Source: Kiritimatiellia bacterium (lineage in GTDB: Bacteria; Verrucomicrobiota; Kiritimatiellia; RFP12; UBA1067). Taken from it: a DNA stretch of 19,251 nucleotides. A program made the position numbers and the translations under genes. Under the pieces are notes generated by a model that was not told the origin of the DNA, did no database searches, and was given only the letters and a program-made list of their open reading frames with translations. The DNA lies in NCBI GenBank assembly GCA_024405335.1, contig JAKSOX010000014.1, forward strand, positions 1 through 19,251. Reading direction: 5' to 3'. Positions within the stretch are counted from its first letter, which is position 1. Each line of letters starts with the position of its first letter. Positions 7,504-15,732 of the stretch are shown piece by piece.

Positions 7504-9351
7504 TCAGAAATCGCTTGTGTCGCAGACGATGTTGTCCATGATGTAGTCCTTGCGCTCGGGCGTGTTGGCTCCCATGTAGAACTTGATCGTCTTGTCCACT
7601 TCCACGTCGTCGCAGCAGGTCACCGGCGTGAGGCGCATGTCCGGTCCGATGAAGTCCTTGAACTCCTTGGCGTTCAGTTCTCCCAGCCCCTTGAAGCGCG
7701 TGATTTCGCAGCCCTTCCCGCACTTTTTGATGGCCTCCTCGCGTTCTTCGTCGGAAAAGCAGTAGAACTGCATGTCCTTCGACTTCGGCTTGCGGACGCG
7801 GAAGAGCGGCGTTTCCAGGATGAACACGCGCCTGTCCAGCACGAGCTGCTTGTAGAAGCGCATGAAGAACGTGGTGAGCAGCATGCGGATGTGGAGCCCG
7901 TCCACGTCGGCGTCGGTCGCGAAGATGATCTTCGCGTAGCGCAGGTGGTCCAGCGTCTCCTCCACGTCGAGCGTCTTGATGAGGTTGAAGAACTCGGCGT
8001 TCTTGTAGAGCACGTCCTTGTTCAGCCCGCACGTGTTCAGGCACTTGCCGCGCAGGAAGAACACGGCCTGGTTCATCGCGTCGCGCGCGTTGCCGAGCGT
8101 GCCGCCGGCGGATTTGCCTTCCGTGAGGAAGATCATCGTGTCGCTGCCTTCGGGCTCGCCGGTTTTCTTGTTGATCTTGTCGAGCTTGAGATGGTTCTTG
8201 CAGTCCTTCAGCTGCGGCACGCGCACGGAAACGGCCTGCGAACGTTCGCGCGCCTGCTTCTTGATCGTGTTCAGCTGGCTGCGCAGCTTCGCCGTGTCCT
8301 CCACCTTGTCCACCAGCTTCTGCGCCTCGGACGGGAACTTGTGGAACAGCGCCTCGGCCTCGCGCTTCACGTCCGCCACGAGCTTCGCGCGGATTTCCTC
8401 GGAGCCGAGTTTCGTCTTCGCCTGGTTCGCGAACACCGGCTCTTGCATGCGGATGGCCACGGCTCCGACGATGCCCTCGCGCACGTCGTCGCCGTCGAAC
8501 TTCTTCTTGGAAAATTCGTTCAGCGCCTTGGTGAGACCCTCCTTGAACGCCGAAAGGTGCGTGCCGCCCTCCGTGGTGTGCTGTCCGTTCACGAACGAAT
8601 AGTACTCTTCGGAAAAGCGGTTCGTGTGGGTGAACACGAATTCCAGCGATTTGGACCGGAAGTGGATCGGGTTGTAGAGCTTCTCGAACTGGACCTCGTC
8701 CGCGATCAGGTCGGCGAGGCCGTTTTCGGACACGATGCGCTGCCCGTTCAGGTCGATGACGAGCCCCGCGTTGAGGTACGCGTACATCTTCATGCGCCGC
8801 AGCACGTGCTCTTCGCGGAACCTGTAGCGCTTGAAGATCGTCGCGTCCGGCTTGAACTCCACGAAAGTCCCGTTCCGTTCGGACGGATCCTTGCACTTGC
8901 CGGACTTCTTGGACGCGAGTTCGCCGGCGGCGAAACGCGCTTCCGAAAATTCGCCGTCGCGCACGGAGCGCACGTAGAAGGATTCGGACAGCGCGTTCAC
9001 GGCCTTGGTGCCCACGCCGTTCATGCCCACGGACGCCTGGAACGCCTCGGTGTCGAACTTGCCGCCGGTGTTCAACTGGCTGACGCACTCCACCACCTTG
9101 CCCAGCGGAATGCCGCGGCCGTAGTCCCGCACGGAACAAACGCCGCCTTCCCAATCGATCTTGATCTCCACGCGCCGCCCGTGGCCCATGATGAATTCGT
9201 CCATCGAGTTGTCGATGACCTCCTTCATCAGCATGTAGATGCCGTCGTCGTAATTCGTGCCGTCGGAAGCGCGCCCGATGTACATGCCGTAGCGACGGCG
9301 AATGTGCTGGACGTCCGAAAGGTGCTTGATGTTGCTCTCGTCGTATGCCAT
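7504..9351 (-). CDS. parE: DNA topoisomerase IV subunit B (ParE-type)
   Basis: The product is 615 residues from the ATG at 9351 (MAYDESNIKHLSDVQHIRRR), with AGGAAAC just before the start and GGAGG further upstream. It is the ATPase and TOPRIM subunit of a type IIA topoisomerase, which decatenates and relaxes DNA in the cytoplasm with ParC. The GHKL ATPase features are EVIDNSMDE, DYGRGIP and VGMNGVGTKAVNAL. The transducer domain contains the QHTTEGGTH loop. The TOPRIM domain has the catalytic Glu411 in TEGKSAGG and the Asp triad D480/D482/D484 in ATDADVDG. The end (DEEREEAI, ITRFKGLGELNAKEF, FYMGANTPERKDYIMDN) closely resembles the Bacteroidota/Chlamydiota ParE form, hence parE rather than gyrB. 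Lys413 replaces the usual Asp of EGDSA. parC is not adjacent; instead a secreted esterase gene follows. Confidence 0.93.
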   Translation of the reverse strand: MAYDESNIKHLSDVQHIRRRYGMYIGRASDGTNYDDGIYMLMKEVIDNSMDEFIMGHGRRVEIKIDWEGGVCSVRDYGRGIPLGKVVECVSQLNTGGKFDTEAFQASVGMNGVGTKAVNALSESFYVRSVRDGEFSEARFAAGELASKKSGKCKDPSERNGTFVEFKPDATIFKRYRFREEHVLRRMKMYAYLNAGLVIDLNGQRIVSENGLADLIADEVQFEKLYNPIHFRSKSLEFVFTHTNRFSEEYYSFVNGQHTTEGGTHLSAFKEGLTKALNEFSKKKFDGDDVREGIVGAVAIRMQEPVFANQAKTKLGSEEIRAKLVADVKREAEALFHKFPSEAQKLVDKVEDTAKLRSQLNTIKKQARERSQAVSVRVPQLKDCKNHLKLDKINKKTGEPEGSDTMIFLTEGKSAGGTLGNARDAMNQAVFFLRGKCLNTCGLNKDVLYKNAEFFNLIKTLDVEETLDHLRYAKIIFATDADVDGLHIRMLLTTFFMRFYKQLVLDRRVFILETPLFRVRKPKSKDMQFYCFSDEEREEAIKKCGKGCEITRFKGLGELNAKEFKDFIGPDMRLTPVTCCDDVEVDKTIKFYMGANTPERKDYIMDNIVCDTSDF

Positions 9352-9407
9352 GTTTCCTGAAATTCCTCCGCGCCCGCCCGAAAGCGGACCTGTCAAAATT
9401 GCCGTCC

Positions 9408-9434
9408 ATTATACCACGTCCAGGGCTTTCGCAA
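9408..9434 (-). promoter_or_regulatory. Promoter of parE (extended -10)
   Basis: On the minus strand the -10 box TATAAT (9408-9413) is preceded by TG (CGTGGTATAATG). TTGCGA (9429-9434) is a possible -35 at a short 15-base spacing. Transcription would start near 9401, giving a leader of about 50 bases before the parE ATG. Confidence 0.55.
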
Positions 9435-9487
9435 CCGCCGCAAATGCCAAAAAATCACGCACGAACCGCTACCCCTCTGGCGCGGCG

Positions 9488-9498
9488 CGTGGTATAAT
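9488..9498 (+). promoter_or_regulatory. Promoter of the acetyltransferase gene (extended -10)
   Basis: This is a perfect extended -10 element (TGGTATAAT) on the plus strand. It is identical to the parE -10 over CGTGGTATAATG and faces the other way. No good -35 was found, which fits an extended -10 promoter. The hexamer overlaps the first in-frame ATG, so transcription would begin at about 9505. Confidence 0.55.
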
Positions 9499-9994
9499 GT
9501 CGTGCGTGAACACAAACACGACATTGCGCCCGGCCCGTTTGGCGGACGCCAAAAAGATATTCGCGCTCATCCATCTGCACAAGGACGAACTCGTGCCGAA
9601 ACCGATGGGCGACGTGGTCGCCAATCTCGACCGCTTCGTGGTCGCGGAAACGGGCGGCGAACTCGCCGGCTGCGCCACGTATTCAGTGCTGCCGGAAATC
9701 GGCGTGCACACGCACGTCACGGTGGAAATCCAATCCGTCGCCGTGCGCGCGCCCTACCGCAAACTGGGAATCGGCCAGGCGCTCGTCGAAAGCGTTCTCG
9801 CAAGAGTCGCCGCGTTCGGCGCCACGGAAGCGCTGGTGCTCACGTTCGCGCCCGGCTTCTTCGAACGCCTCGGTTTCCGCGAAACCCCGAAAAGCCGCGT
9901 GATGCACAAGCTCTATTCGGGCTGCATCCACTGCACGAAGCACGCGGATCCGTTCACCTGTCCCGAAATCGCGATGGTGAAGTCCCTCGCATGA
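9497..9994 (+). CDS. argA: GNAT N-acetyltransferase, short N-acetylglutamate-synthase type
   Basis: The product is 165 residues from the ATG at 9497, or 162 from the GTG at 9506. The GNAT fold begins with TLRPARLADAKKIFALI. The acetyl-CoA loop is RKLGIG (88-93). GFFERLGF (120-127) follows. The end, C143-x2-C146 to C155 with CPEIAMVKSLA, matches the Cys-containing tail of short single-domain N-acetylglutamate synthases, which catalyse the first step of arginine synthesis. Confidence in the GNAT fold is very high and in the arginine role moderate. The ATG lies inside the -10 box and has no ribosome site. If that promoter is right, the message starts at the GTG at 9506 and is leaderless; 9497 is given as the outer limit. 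The stop overlaps the next gene's start by ATGA. Confidence 0.82.
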   Translation: MSCVNTNTTLRPARLADAKKIFALIHLHKDELVPKPMGDVVANLDRFVVAETGGELAGCATYSVLPEIGVHTHVTVEIQSVAVRAPYRKLGIGQALVESVLARVAAFGATEALVLTFAPGFFERLGFRETPKSRVMHKLYSGCIHCTKHADPFTCPEIAMVKSLA

Positions 9995-10530
9995 AAACCG
10001 TGCTGGCATGGCGGCGGCGGTTCGCCCGCCAGAACGCGCATCTTTTTTTCGGCGCGGACACGACGCCCGGCGAACTCGCGGAATGGTGCCGCGAAATCGC
10101 CCGCGAGCTGGACGCGCGTCCGCGGCGGCTCAACCTCGTGGTCCACGGCGCCGAAGGCGTGGACGCATGGCTCGACTTCGACCCCGCGGACGGCGAAATG
10201 GTCGCCCGCGTGGACGGCCGCGGCGAAGCCAAATTCTCGTTGCGCCGGCGCTGGCTGCCGGAACATCCCGTGCCGCTGCGCTTGAGCCGCGCGGACGCGC
10301 CGTCCGGAACGCGCACGCTGCTGGTGGATCCGGTCGACGCGAACCGTTTCCGCGTGCGCCACCGTTTCGACGCCCGCTCGCGGACGGTTTGGTCGCGCGT
10401 TTTCTTCGGGTTCGGTTTCGCGGGCTTGTGCCTTTTCGTGTTTTGTCCGCATCCCGCGCCCGCGGTGGGCGCGTTGGCCGGCATCGGCATGTCGGTGGCG
10501 GTGAAAACGGTTTCCGATCCCAGGGAGTGA
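9991..10530 (+). CDS. Small membrane protein of unknown function
   Basis: I do not recognise this protein. It has 179 residues and starts at the ATG overlapping the preceding stop (ATGA), so it is probably translationally coupled to the acetyltransferase. The first 130 residues are Arg-rich and look soluble, with an alternating beta pattern (LNLVVHGAEGVDAWLDFD, MVARVDGRGEAKFSL). Two short hydrophobic segments close the protein: about 136-152 (SRVFFGFGFAGLCLFVF) and 155-171 (PAPAVGALAGIGMSVAV). These could form a membrane hairpin with a cytoplasmic N-terminal domain. No catalytic motif is visible. The next gene begins five bases after its stop. Confidence 0.65.
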   Translation: MKTVLAWRRRFARQNAHLFFGADTTPGELAEWCREIARELDARPRRLNLVVHGAEGVDAWLDFDPADGEMVARVDGRGEAKFSLRRRWLPEHPVPLRLSRADAPSGTRTLLVDPVDANRFRVRHRFDARSRTVWSRVFFGFGFAGLCLFVFCPHPAPAVGALAGIGMSVAVKTVSDPRE

Positions 10531-10535
10531 CGCAC

Positions 10536-11066
10536 GTGCGGTTCACGGTGCTTGATTTCGAAACCACCGGCGTGGTGAAAGGATGGCCGAACGAACCCTG
10601 GCAGCTGGGGCTCGTGGACGTGGTGGACGGCGAAGTCGTTCCCGAAACGAAATGGGAAACGCTTTTCCGCGTGGGGGATCGCCCGTTTTCGCCGCGTGCC
10701 GTGGGGCGTTACGCCGAACGCCGCGCGGAACTCGCCGCCGCGCCCGAACCGATGGCGTTGTGGCCCGAAATCAGCGCGCGGCTCGTGGGGCGTCCGCTGG
10801 TGGCGCACAACGTCTCCACCGAACGCACGATGCTCACGAAACTCGCGCCGATGACGGCGTTCGGACCGTGGATCGACACGCTGCAGTTCGCGCGCGCCCG
10901 GTATCCGAAACTGCCAAGCCACGCATTGGGAGACCTGATCGCGGCGTTCGGTCTGCAGAAGGAAACGGACGCGCTTTGCCCCGGCCGCACGTGGCACGAC
11001 GCCTTGTACGACGCATGCGCCTGCGCCGTTTTGGCGGCGCGGTTCGCGCGCGGCGGACTGTGCTGA
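10536..11066 (+). CDS. DnaQ-like 3'-5' exonuclease (DEDDh family)
   Basis: The product is 176 residues. The start is the GTG at 10536, preceded by AGGGAG that overlaps the previous stop region. The first residues, VRFTVLDFETTG, carry exonuclease motif I (Asp7, Glu9). Motif II is HNVSTERTML (91-100), where Glu96 stands in the place usually held by Asp. WIDTLQFARARYP (112-124) and HDALYDACA (154-162) carry the remaining conserved residues, including His154 and Asp159. The protein is a single exonuclease domain, as in free-standing DnaQ-like proteins that trim DNA or RNA ends. It lacks a polymerase-binding tail or GIY-YIG domain. The specific substrate cannot be told. It is the last gene of the plus-strand group and converges with ribF. 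Confidence 0.83.
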   Translation: MRFTVLDFETTGVVKGWPNEPWQLGLVDVVDGEVVPETKWETLFRVGDRPFSPRAVGRYAERRAELAAAPEPMALWPEISARLVGRPLVAHNVSTERTMLTKLAPMTAFGPWIDTLQFARARYPKLPSHALGDLIAAFGLQKETDALCPGRTWHDALYDACACAVLAARFARGGLC

Positions 11067-11087
11067 AAAGGAAACTTTAGGTTTCAG
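11063..11087. terminator. Weak stem between convergent genes
   Basis: CTGAAA (11063-11068) and TTTCAG (11082-11087) form an inverted repeat across the 17-base gap between two convergent stop codons. A 5-bp inner stem GAAAC / GTTTC is also possible. It is symmetrical and could serve both directions, but it is short, AT-rich and overlaps both stops. Confidence 0.25.
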
Positions 11088-11893
11088 AACGCGGCCATCG
11101 CGTCGGCGGCGATTTGCGCCACCAGCGCTTCGCGGGTTTCGAATTTCCGCTCGTCGCGGAGAAAGCGGCGGAGCGTGGCGGAGAACCGACCAGGAACGGC
11201 TTCGGGGCGTTTTTCGAGATGCACTTCCAGTACGGGCGACGCCCAGGCCGCGTCGCCCGCCGACGGCGCTACGCCCCAGTTTGCGAGACCGCGGCCGAGG
11301 GGCGTGTCCACGGCGTACACGCCGCGGCGAAGCGGCGGTTCCGCGTCCGGCGCGACGTTGATCGTCGGGAAACCGAGGTCGCGTCCCAGCCCCTTCCCGG
11401 CGCGCACGGCGCCTTCCAGCGCGTATGGGCGGCCCAGCATCGCCGACGCCGCCGCGACGTCGCCCTCGGCCAGCGCCGACCGGATGCGCGTGGAGGAAAC
11501 GCGGAATCCCCGCCACGTGGCGTAGGGAACCACTTCCACGCGCAAGCCGCGTTCGCGCAGGAAGCGCGCGTCGCCCGCTCCGCCCGCGCCGAAGCGCCAG
11601 TTGTCGCCGCAGCGGACGACTTCCAGGTCCGGAAACCGGCGCAGCAGCCGACGCAGGAAGGAAAGCGGCGTAACGGCCGCCAGCGCGGCGTCGAATTCGA
11701 GCACGTGCACCGCGGGCACGCATTTCTTCAGTTCCGCCAGACGAACCGCCGGCTGAGTGATGAGTTTCGGCGCGCGTTCGGGCGCCAAAACGGAAAGCGG
11801 ATGGTTCGAGAACGTCAGCGCGGCGTCGGCCCCGGAGAGAATCGCGCGATGGCCCAGATGGACGCCGTCGAAGAATCCGATCGCGAGTTTCAT
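11084..11893 (-). CDS. ribF: Bifunctional riboflavin kinase / FAD synthetase
   Basis: The product is 269 residues, somewhat shorter than the usual 300 or so. It converts riboflavin to FMN and then FAD in the cytoplasm. The N-terminal FAD-synthetase domain has GFFDGVHLGH (6-15), FSNHP (28-32) and SSTRIRSALAEGD (133-145). The riboflavin-kinase domain has GKGLGRDLGFPTINV (166-180), GVYAV (191-195) and LEVHLE (222-227), with Glu223 the likely catalytic base. The NWGVAPS stretch (205-211) departs from the family's more common NIGxRPT. The ATG at 11893 overlaps the truB stop (ATGA), so it is translationally coupled and ends the nusA operon. An upstream extension of the frame overlaps truB and was rejected. 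Confidence 0.93.
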   Translation of the reverse strand: MKLAIGFFDGVHLGHRAILSGADAALTFSNHPLSVLAPERAPKLITQPAVRLAELKKCVPAVHVLEFDAALAAVTPLSFLRRLLRRFPDLEVVRCGDNWRFGAGGAGDARFLRERGLRVEVVPYATWRGFRVSSTRIRSALAEGDVAAASAMLGRPYALEGAVRAGKGLGRDLGFPTINVAPDAEPPLRRGVYAVDTPLGRGLANWGVAPSAGDAAWASPVLEVHLEKRPEAVPGRFSATLRRFLRDERKFETREALVAQIAADAMAAF

Positions 11894-12621
11894 GGCCGCG
11901 GGAACGCCGTGCGGGGAACGAGACGGCTTTTGAAATCCACCGCGTCGAGCTTCATCAGCGACATGAACGGCGTCGCGTCCGCGACGTCCCAGCCGCCGCA
12001 GCGTAGCCGGCGGCAATCCGCGACGGACGCGCCGCAGCCGAGCGCGCGGCCGACGTCGCGCGCCAGCGCGCGAACCGAGACGCCCTTGGCGGCGCGGATT
12101 TCCAACCGCGCCTTCGGCGGCGCGAATTCGAGCACGCCGTATTTGTACACGTGCACGAGCTTTTCGTGCAGATCGTCCCCTTCCGCCGTCCGGACGATTT
12201 CGTAGCCCGGCTTGTCCGGCAGTTTCACGGCGGAAAACGCGGGCGGTGCCTGGTACACGTCGCCGCGCCATTCCGCCAACGCGGCGTCGAACGCCTCGCG
12301 CGAAACGGACGCGCCGTCCTTCTCCGCGACGGGATTGCCCGCGCGGTCGCCGGTGTCCGTTTCGCGGCCGAGCGCGAGTTCCACCGACCACGTGCGGTCG
12401 CCCCCCATCAAGTCGTTGGTGAAGCGCGTGGCGTCGCCGAGCAGCAACACGAAAAGCCCGCTGGCCGTGGCGTCCAGCGTGCCGCCATGGCCTATTTTGA
12501 CGAGATTGAAGTGGGCTTTCACCGCCTTCATCACGTCGTGCGCGGAAATGCCGACGGGCTTGTCCACGAGGATCGCGCCGTCGAGTTCCGCGAGCATCGC
12601 GATGTTACCGAGGTTCGCCAT
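11890..12621 (-). CDS. truB: tRNA pseudouridine-55 synthase
   Basis: The product is 243 residues from the ATG at 12621 (MANLGNIAMLAELDGAILVDKPVG). It forms pseudouridine at position 55 of tRNAs. GHGGTLDATASG holds the catalytic Asp50. TWSVELALGRETDTGD and the QAPPAFSAVKL loop are typical of the family. The C-terminal part is short, with no full PUA domain. The start lies 17 bases inside the end of rbfA. A second ATG at 12597 (MLAELDG) lies just past the rbfA stop and would also keep the whole conserved domain, so the start is not certain. Neither has a strong ribosome site. Confidence 0.93.
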   Translation of the reverse strand: MANLGNIAMLAELDGAILVDKPVGISAHDVMKAVKAHFNLVKIGHGGTLDATASGLFVLLLGDATRFTNDLMGGDRTWSVELALGRETDTGDRAGNPVAEKDGASVSREAFDAALAEWRGDVYQAPPAFSAVKLPDKPGYEIVRTAEGDDLHEKLVHVYKYGVLEFAPPKARLEIRAAKGVSVRALARDVGRALGCGASVADCRRLRCGGWDVADATPFMSLMKLDAVDFKSRLVPRTAFPRP

Positions 12622-12994
12622 CTTCCGCCGCCTTCGGCGCGGGCGCCGCCGCGTCCAACGTGTCCAGAAGCGCCAGCACGTGGTCGCCCTTTTCAAGCGA
12701 ATGGTCGAGTTCAAAACGGAGAACCGGCGTGAATTTCATGCGGACTTCGCGGTTGATCACGCGCTCGAAATCGCGCGTGTGGTGGATCACGTGGCCGAGC
12801 GCGCGCTGCTGGAGCGCCTCGTCGCCGAACACGCTCACGCGCACCGTGGCGTTGCGCAAGTTCTTGGCGCATTGCACGCCAGTCACCGTGATGAGCCCGG
12901 GATTGACGTCGTCGGACTGCATCACGCGGAACATCGCGTCCGCCAGCACCCGCTTCAGCAGCGAATCCACCCGTTCAAGTCTGTCCACGCCCAT
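12605..12994 (-). CDS. rbfA: Ribosome-binding factor A
   Basis: The product is 129 residues. RbfA binds immature 30S subunits and assists 16S rRNA maturation. The sequence shows the KH-like fold pattern: an N-terminal helix (RLERVDSLLKRVLADAM), then a strand containing LITVTGVQCAKNLRNATVRV, then a RMKFTPVLRFELDHS strand near the end. The ATG at 12994 has AAGGA upstream. The last 20 or so residues (AAAPAPKAAEDGEPR) are an Ala/Pro/acidic tail and overlap the start of truB. It sits 28 bases after infB. Confidence 0.9.
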   Translation of the reverse strand: MGVDRLERVDSLLKRVLADAMFRVMQSDDVNPGLITVTGVQCAKNLRNATVRVSVFGDEALQQRALGHVIHHTRDFERVINREVRMKFTPVLRFELDHSLEKGDHVLALLDTLDAAAPAPKAAEDGEPR

Positions 12995-13022
12995 GGCGGC
13001 GTCCTTTCTCCGAAACGGTGCC

Positions 13023-15680
13023 TCAAAGCGAACGCGGAAGTTCTTCGAGGACGAAGCACTCGACAGTGTCGCCTTCCGCGAACTTCTCGAAACCCGCGAA
13101 GTGGACGCCGCATTCCTGCTGCCCGGTCACTTCCTTGACCTCGTCCTTGAAGTGCCTGAGCGACTGGAGCTTGCCTTCCCAGATCTTCTCCTTGCCGCGC
13201 AGCACGCGGTAGCGGCCAGCCGAAAGCAGCGAACCGTCGAGCATCTGCGAACCGGCGATTTTGCCGACCTTGCCGATGTCGTACACGGCCTTGACGAGGG
13301 CGTGTCCCTTCACCACTTCCTTGTACTCCGGCGGCAGCAGGTCGAGCATGCACTTCTTGACGTGGTCCATGAGCTCGTAGATGATGCGGAACGAAGAAAT
13401 CTTCACGCCGTCGTGGCGGGCCTGGCCTTGCACGCCGGAGTCGTTGCCGATGTCGAAACCCACGATCACCGCCTTGCCGGCGGCGGCGCTCTTCACGTCC
13501 GTCATCGAGACGTTGCCCGTGCCGGTGCCGATGATCTTGAGCGAAACCTTGTCGCTCTTGATTTCGCGCAGCGCGTTGACGATCGCCTCGAGCGAACCTT
13601 GCGTGTCGGACTTGACGATGACGGAAAGCTCGCGCTTGCCGTCCGTCCCCATCTGGCTCAGGAGGTCGTCCAAAGAGGCGGCCTTGGTGTGGGAAAGTTC
13701 CTCTTCCTTGCGCAGGCGCGCGGTTTCCTCGGCAAGCGTGCGGGCGCGTTTTTCGTCCAGCATCACGCGGAACTCGGCGCCGGCTTCGGGCACGCCGGAA
13801 AGGCCAGTGACCTTGACTGGCGTTCCCGGCAGCGCCTCCTTGACGCGGCGGCCGTGGTCGTCGATTAGCGAACGGACCTTGCCGAAGTATTCGCCAACGA
13901 GGACGGCGTCGCCCACCTTGAGCGTGCCGCCAGAAACGAGCACCATAGCGGATGGACCGAAACCCTGTTCGAGTTCGGCCTCGATCACGTAGCCGTTCGC
14001 GCGGCGGTTCGGGTTCGCGGTGAGTTCGAGCACGTCCGCCTGCAGGAGCATCATCTCGAGCAGATTGTCCACGCCCTTGCCGGTGGTGCCGGAAACTTCG
14101 CAGCACACGATGTCGCCACCCCAGTCCTCGGGCGTGAGGCCTTCCTTCTGGAGCATCTGTTTCACGCGCATCGGATCGGCCGTGGGCTTGTCGCACTTGG
14201 TGATGGCCACCATGATCTGAACGCCGGCCTGGCGCGCGAACTTGATGGCTTCCTGCGTCTGCGGCATGATGCCGTCGTCCGCCGCGATGATGATCACGGC
14301 GATGTCCGTGAGCTGGGCGCCGCGCTGTCGCATCGCGTTGAACGCGGCGTGGCCGGGCGTGTCGAGGAACGTGATCTTGCGGCCCTGCACGTCCACCTGG
14401 TAGGCGGAAATCTGCTGGGTGATGCCGCCGGCTTCGCCCGCCGCGACTTTCGTGTGGCGGATGTAGTCCATGAGCGTCGTCTTGCCGTGGTCCACGTGGC
14501 CGAGGAACGTCACCACCGGCCCGCGCGGAAGCATCTGCTCGGGCTTGTCCTCGGGGATCTCGTCGTCCGCGTCGATCGCCTTCAGCACGGGCTTCTTGTT
14601 CGCCGCGTCGCGCGCGTGCTCCACGTTCACCTTGTAGCCGTACTTCTGCGCCACCTTCGTCGCCACGTCGGGTTCGACGCGCTGGTTGATGGACGCGAGC
14701 ACCTTGAGCTGCATCAAGTCCGCGATCAGGCGGTTCGGACGCACTCCGAGCTTGGTGGCGAGTTCCTTAACGACCACCGCGCCGCGAATCGAAATCTCGC
14801 GGCTGGTGACGGACACCGTCACCGCCGGCGCCGCCTGCACGGCGGGCTTCGTCTTCATCGAAACGCTCGAGAAACCGGCGCGAATGCCGCCCACGCGCTG
14901 AGAAGCCGGCGCGGCGGACTTCGCCCCGGGCTTGGACGCGGAAACCGCCGGCTTGCCGGGCGACACCTTGATCGCGATCGCGCCCTTGGCCGGAACGGCG
15001 GCTTTCGCCGCCGACCCGACGGCCTTCACCGCTTGTTTCAGCTGCTGCTTCACCGACTGTTTCGGCGGCTGCTGCTTCGCGGACTGCTGTTGCTGCTTCG
15101 CGGACTGCTGTTGCTGCTTCGCGGACGTCTTGGTCGTGGGCTTCGCTTTGCGGTCCTTGCCGTGGAGATAGTCGGAATCGTCGAAATCGTCGTCGTCTCG
15201 GTCGAACGCGGCTTTTTCCGATTCGACCGGTTCTGGTGCGTCTTCGGGTTCGGAAATGTCGATGGACACCGTGGGCATCTGCGGCAAATCAAGCGTGATT
15301 TCCTCGTGAACCGGCTTTTTGGGCGCCGCCACGGGGGCGGCTTTGGCCGTCTCGGGCATCGCGATCTTGCCGCCGCCGTTCTTGTAGGCAACGATCGCCC
15401 GCTGGCGACGGGCCTCGAGTTCGTCCGCCTGCTTGCGGTTGCGCGCGTTCTGCGCCTTGGCCGCCTTTTCGGCCTTCGCCTGACGGCGGTCGGCAACGGC
15501 CTGCGCTTCGGCGCGCAACGTCTCGGGGCCGGACTTCAGGAATGCCGCGTTCAGCGTTTCCACGTCTGCGGGCTCCAATTCGCTCAGCGGCGAATAGACA
15601 TCGACCTCGTTTGCTTCGGCCAGCTCCATGACCTTCGCGAACGACACGCCCGTTTTGCGGGTGAATTCATATACTCTCAT
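13023..15680 (-). CDS. infB: Translation initiation factor IF-2
   Basis: The product is 885 residues. It is a GTPase that places initiator tRNA on the ribosome. The ATG at 15680 begins [20 protein letters not shown], the usual IF2 opening, with GAGGG about 10 bases before it. An N-terminal small domain (1-50) is followed by a long charged linker (about 50-285) with Lys/Ala/Gln-rich repeats. A second IF2-N domain spans about 288-352. The GTPase domain has G1 GHVDHGKT (394-401), G3 DTPGH (440-444) and G4 TKCD (494-497), which is more often NKxD in IF-2. Beta-barrel domains and the C-terminal initiator-tRNA-binding domain follow, ending [16 protein letters not shown]. It lies 52 bases after nusA and 28 before rbfA, in the same operon. 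Confidence 0.97.
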   Translation of the reverse strand: MRVYEFTRKTGVSFAKVMELAEANEVDVYSPLSELEPADVETLNAAFLKSGPETLRAEAQAVADRRQAKAEKAAKAQNARNRKQADELEARRQRAIVAYKNGGGKIAMPETAKAAPVAAPKKPVHEEITLDLPQMPTVSIDISEPEDAPEPVESEKAAFDRDDDDFDDSDYLHGKDRKAKPTTKTSAKQQQQSAKQQQQSAKQQPPKQSVKQQLKQAVKAVGSAAKAAVPAKGAIAIKVSPGKPAVSASKPGAKSAAPASQRVGGIRAGFSSVSMKTKPAVQAAPAVTVSVTSREISIRGAVVVKELATKLGVRPNRLIADLMQLKVLASINQRVEPDVATKVAQKYGYKVNVEHARDAANKKPVLKAIDADDEIPEDKPEQMLPRGPVVTFLGHVDHGKTTLMDYIRHTKVAAGEAGGITQQISAYQVDVQGRKITFLDTPGHAAFNAMRQRGAQLTDIAVIIIAADDGIMPQTQEAIKFARQAGVQIMVAITKCDKPTADPMRVKQMLQKEGLTPEDWGGDIVCCEVSGTTGKGVDNLLEMMLLQADVLELTANPNRRANGYVIEAELEQGFGPSAMVLVSGGTLKVGDAVLVGEYFGKVRSLIDDHGRRVKEALPGTPVKVTGLSGVPEAGAEFRVMLDEKRARTLAEETARLRKEEELSHTKAASLDDLLSQMGTDGKRELSVIVKSDTQGSLEAIVNALREIKSDKVSLKIIGTGTGNVSMTDVKSAAAGKAVIVGFDIGNDSGVQGQARHDGVKISSFRIIYELMDHVKKCMLDLLPPEYKEVVKGHALVKAVYDIGKVGKIAGSQMLDGSLLSAGRYRVLRGKEKIWEGKLQSLRHFKDEVKEVTGQQECGVHFAGFEKFAEGDTVECFVLEELPRSL
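15079..15120. repeat. 21-bp tandem repeat in the infB linker
   Basis: Two identical tandem copies of a 21-base unit lie at 15079-15099 and 15100-15120. A partial third unit follows, and a degenerate copy precedes. They encode SAKQQQQ repeats in the flexible IF-2 linker (about residues 186-199). In-frame tandem units of this type can gain or lose copies without breaking the protein. Confidence 0.85.
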
Positions 15681-15732
15681 GACTTGAATCCCTCTTCCCA
15701 TCGAACCGACCGTCAAACGCCACGAACTCCGC

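Noticed and set aside
7891..9360. Long plus-strand reading frame opposite parE
   Set aside because: The minus strand clearly encodes ParE, and the antisense product has no motif.
15065..15126. Repeats considered as a CRISPR-like array
   Set aside because: Units are directly adjacent without spacers and lie in frame within infB.
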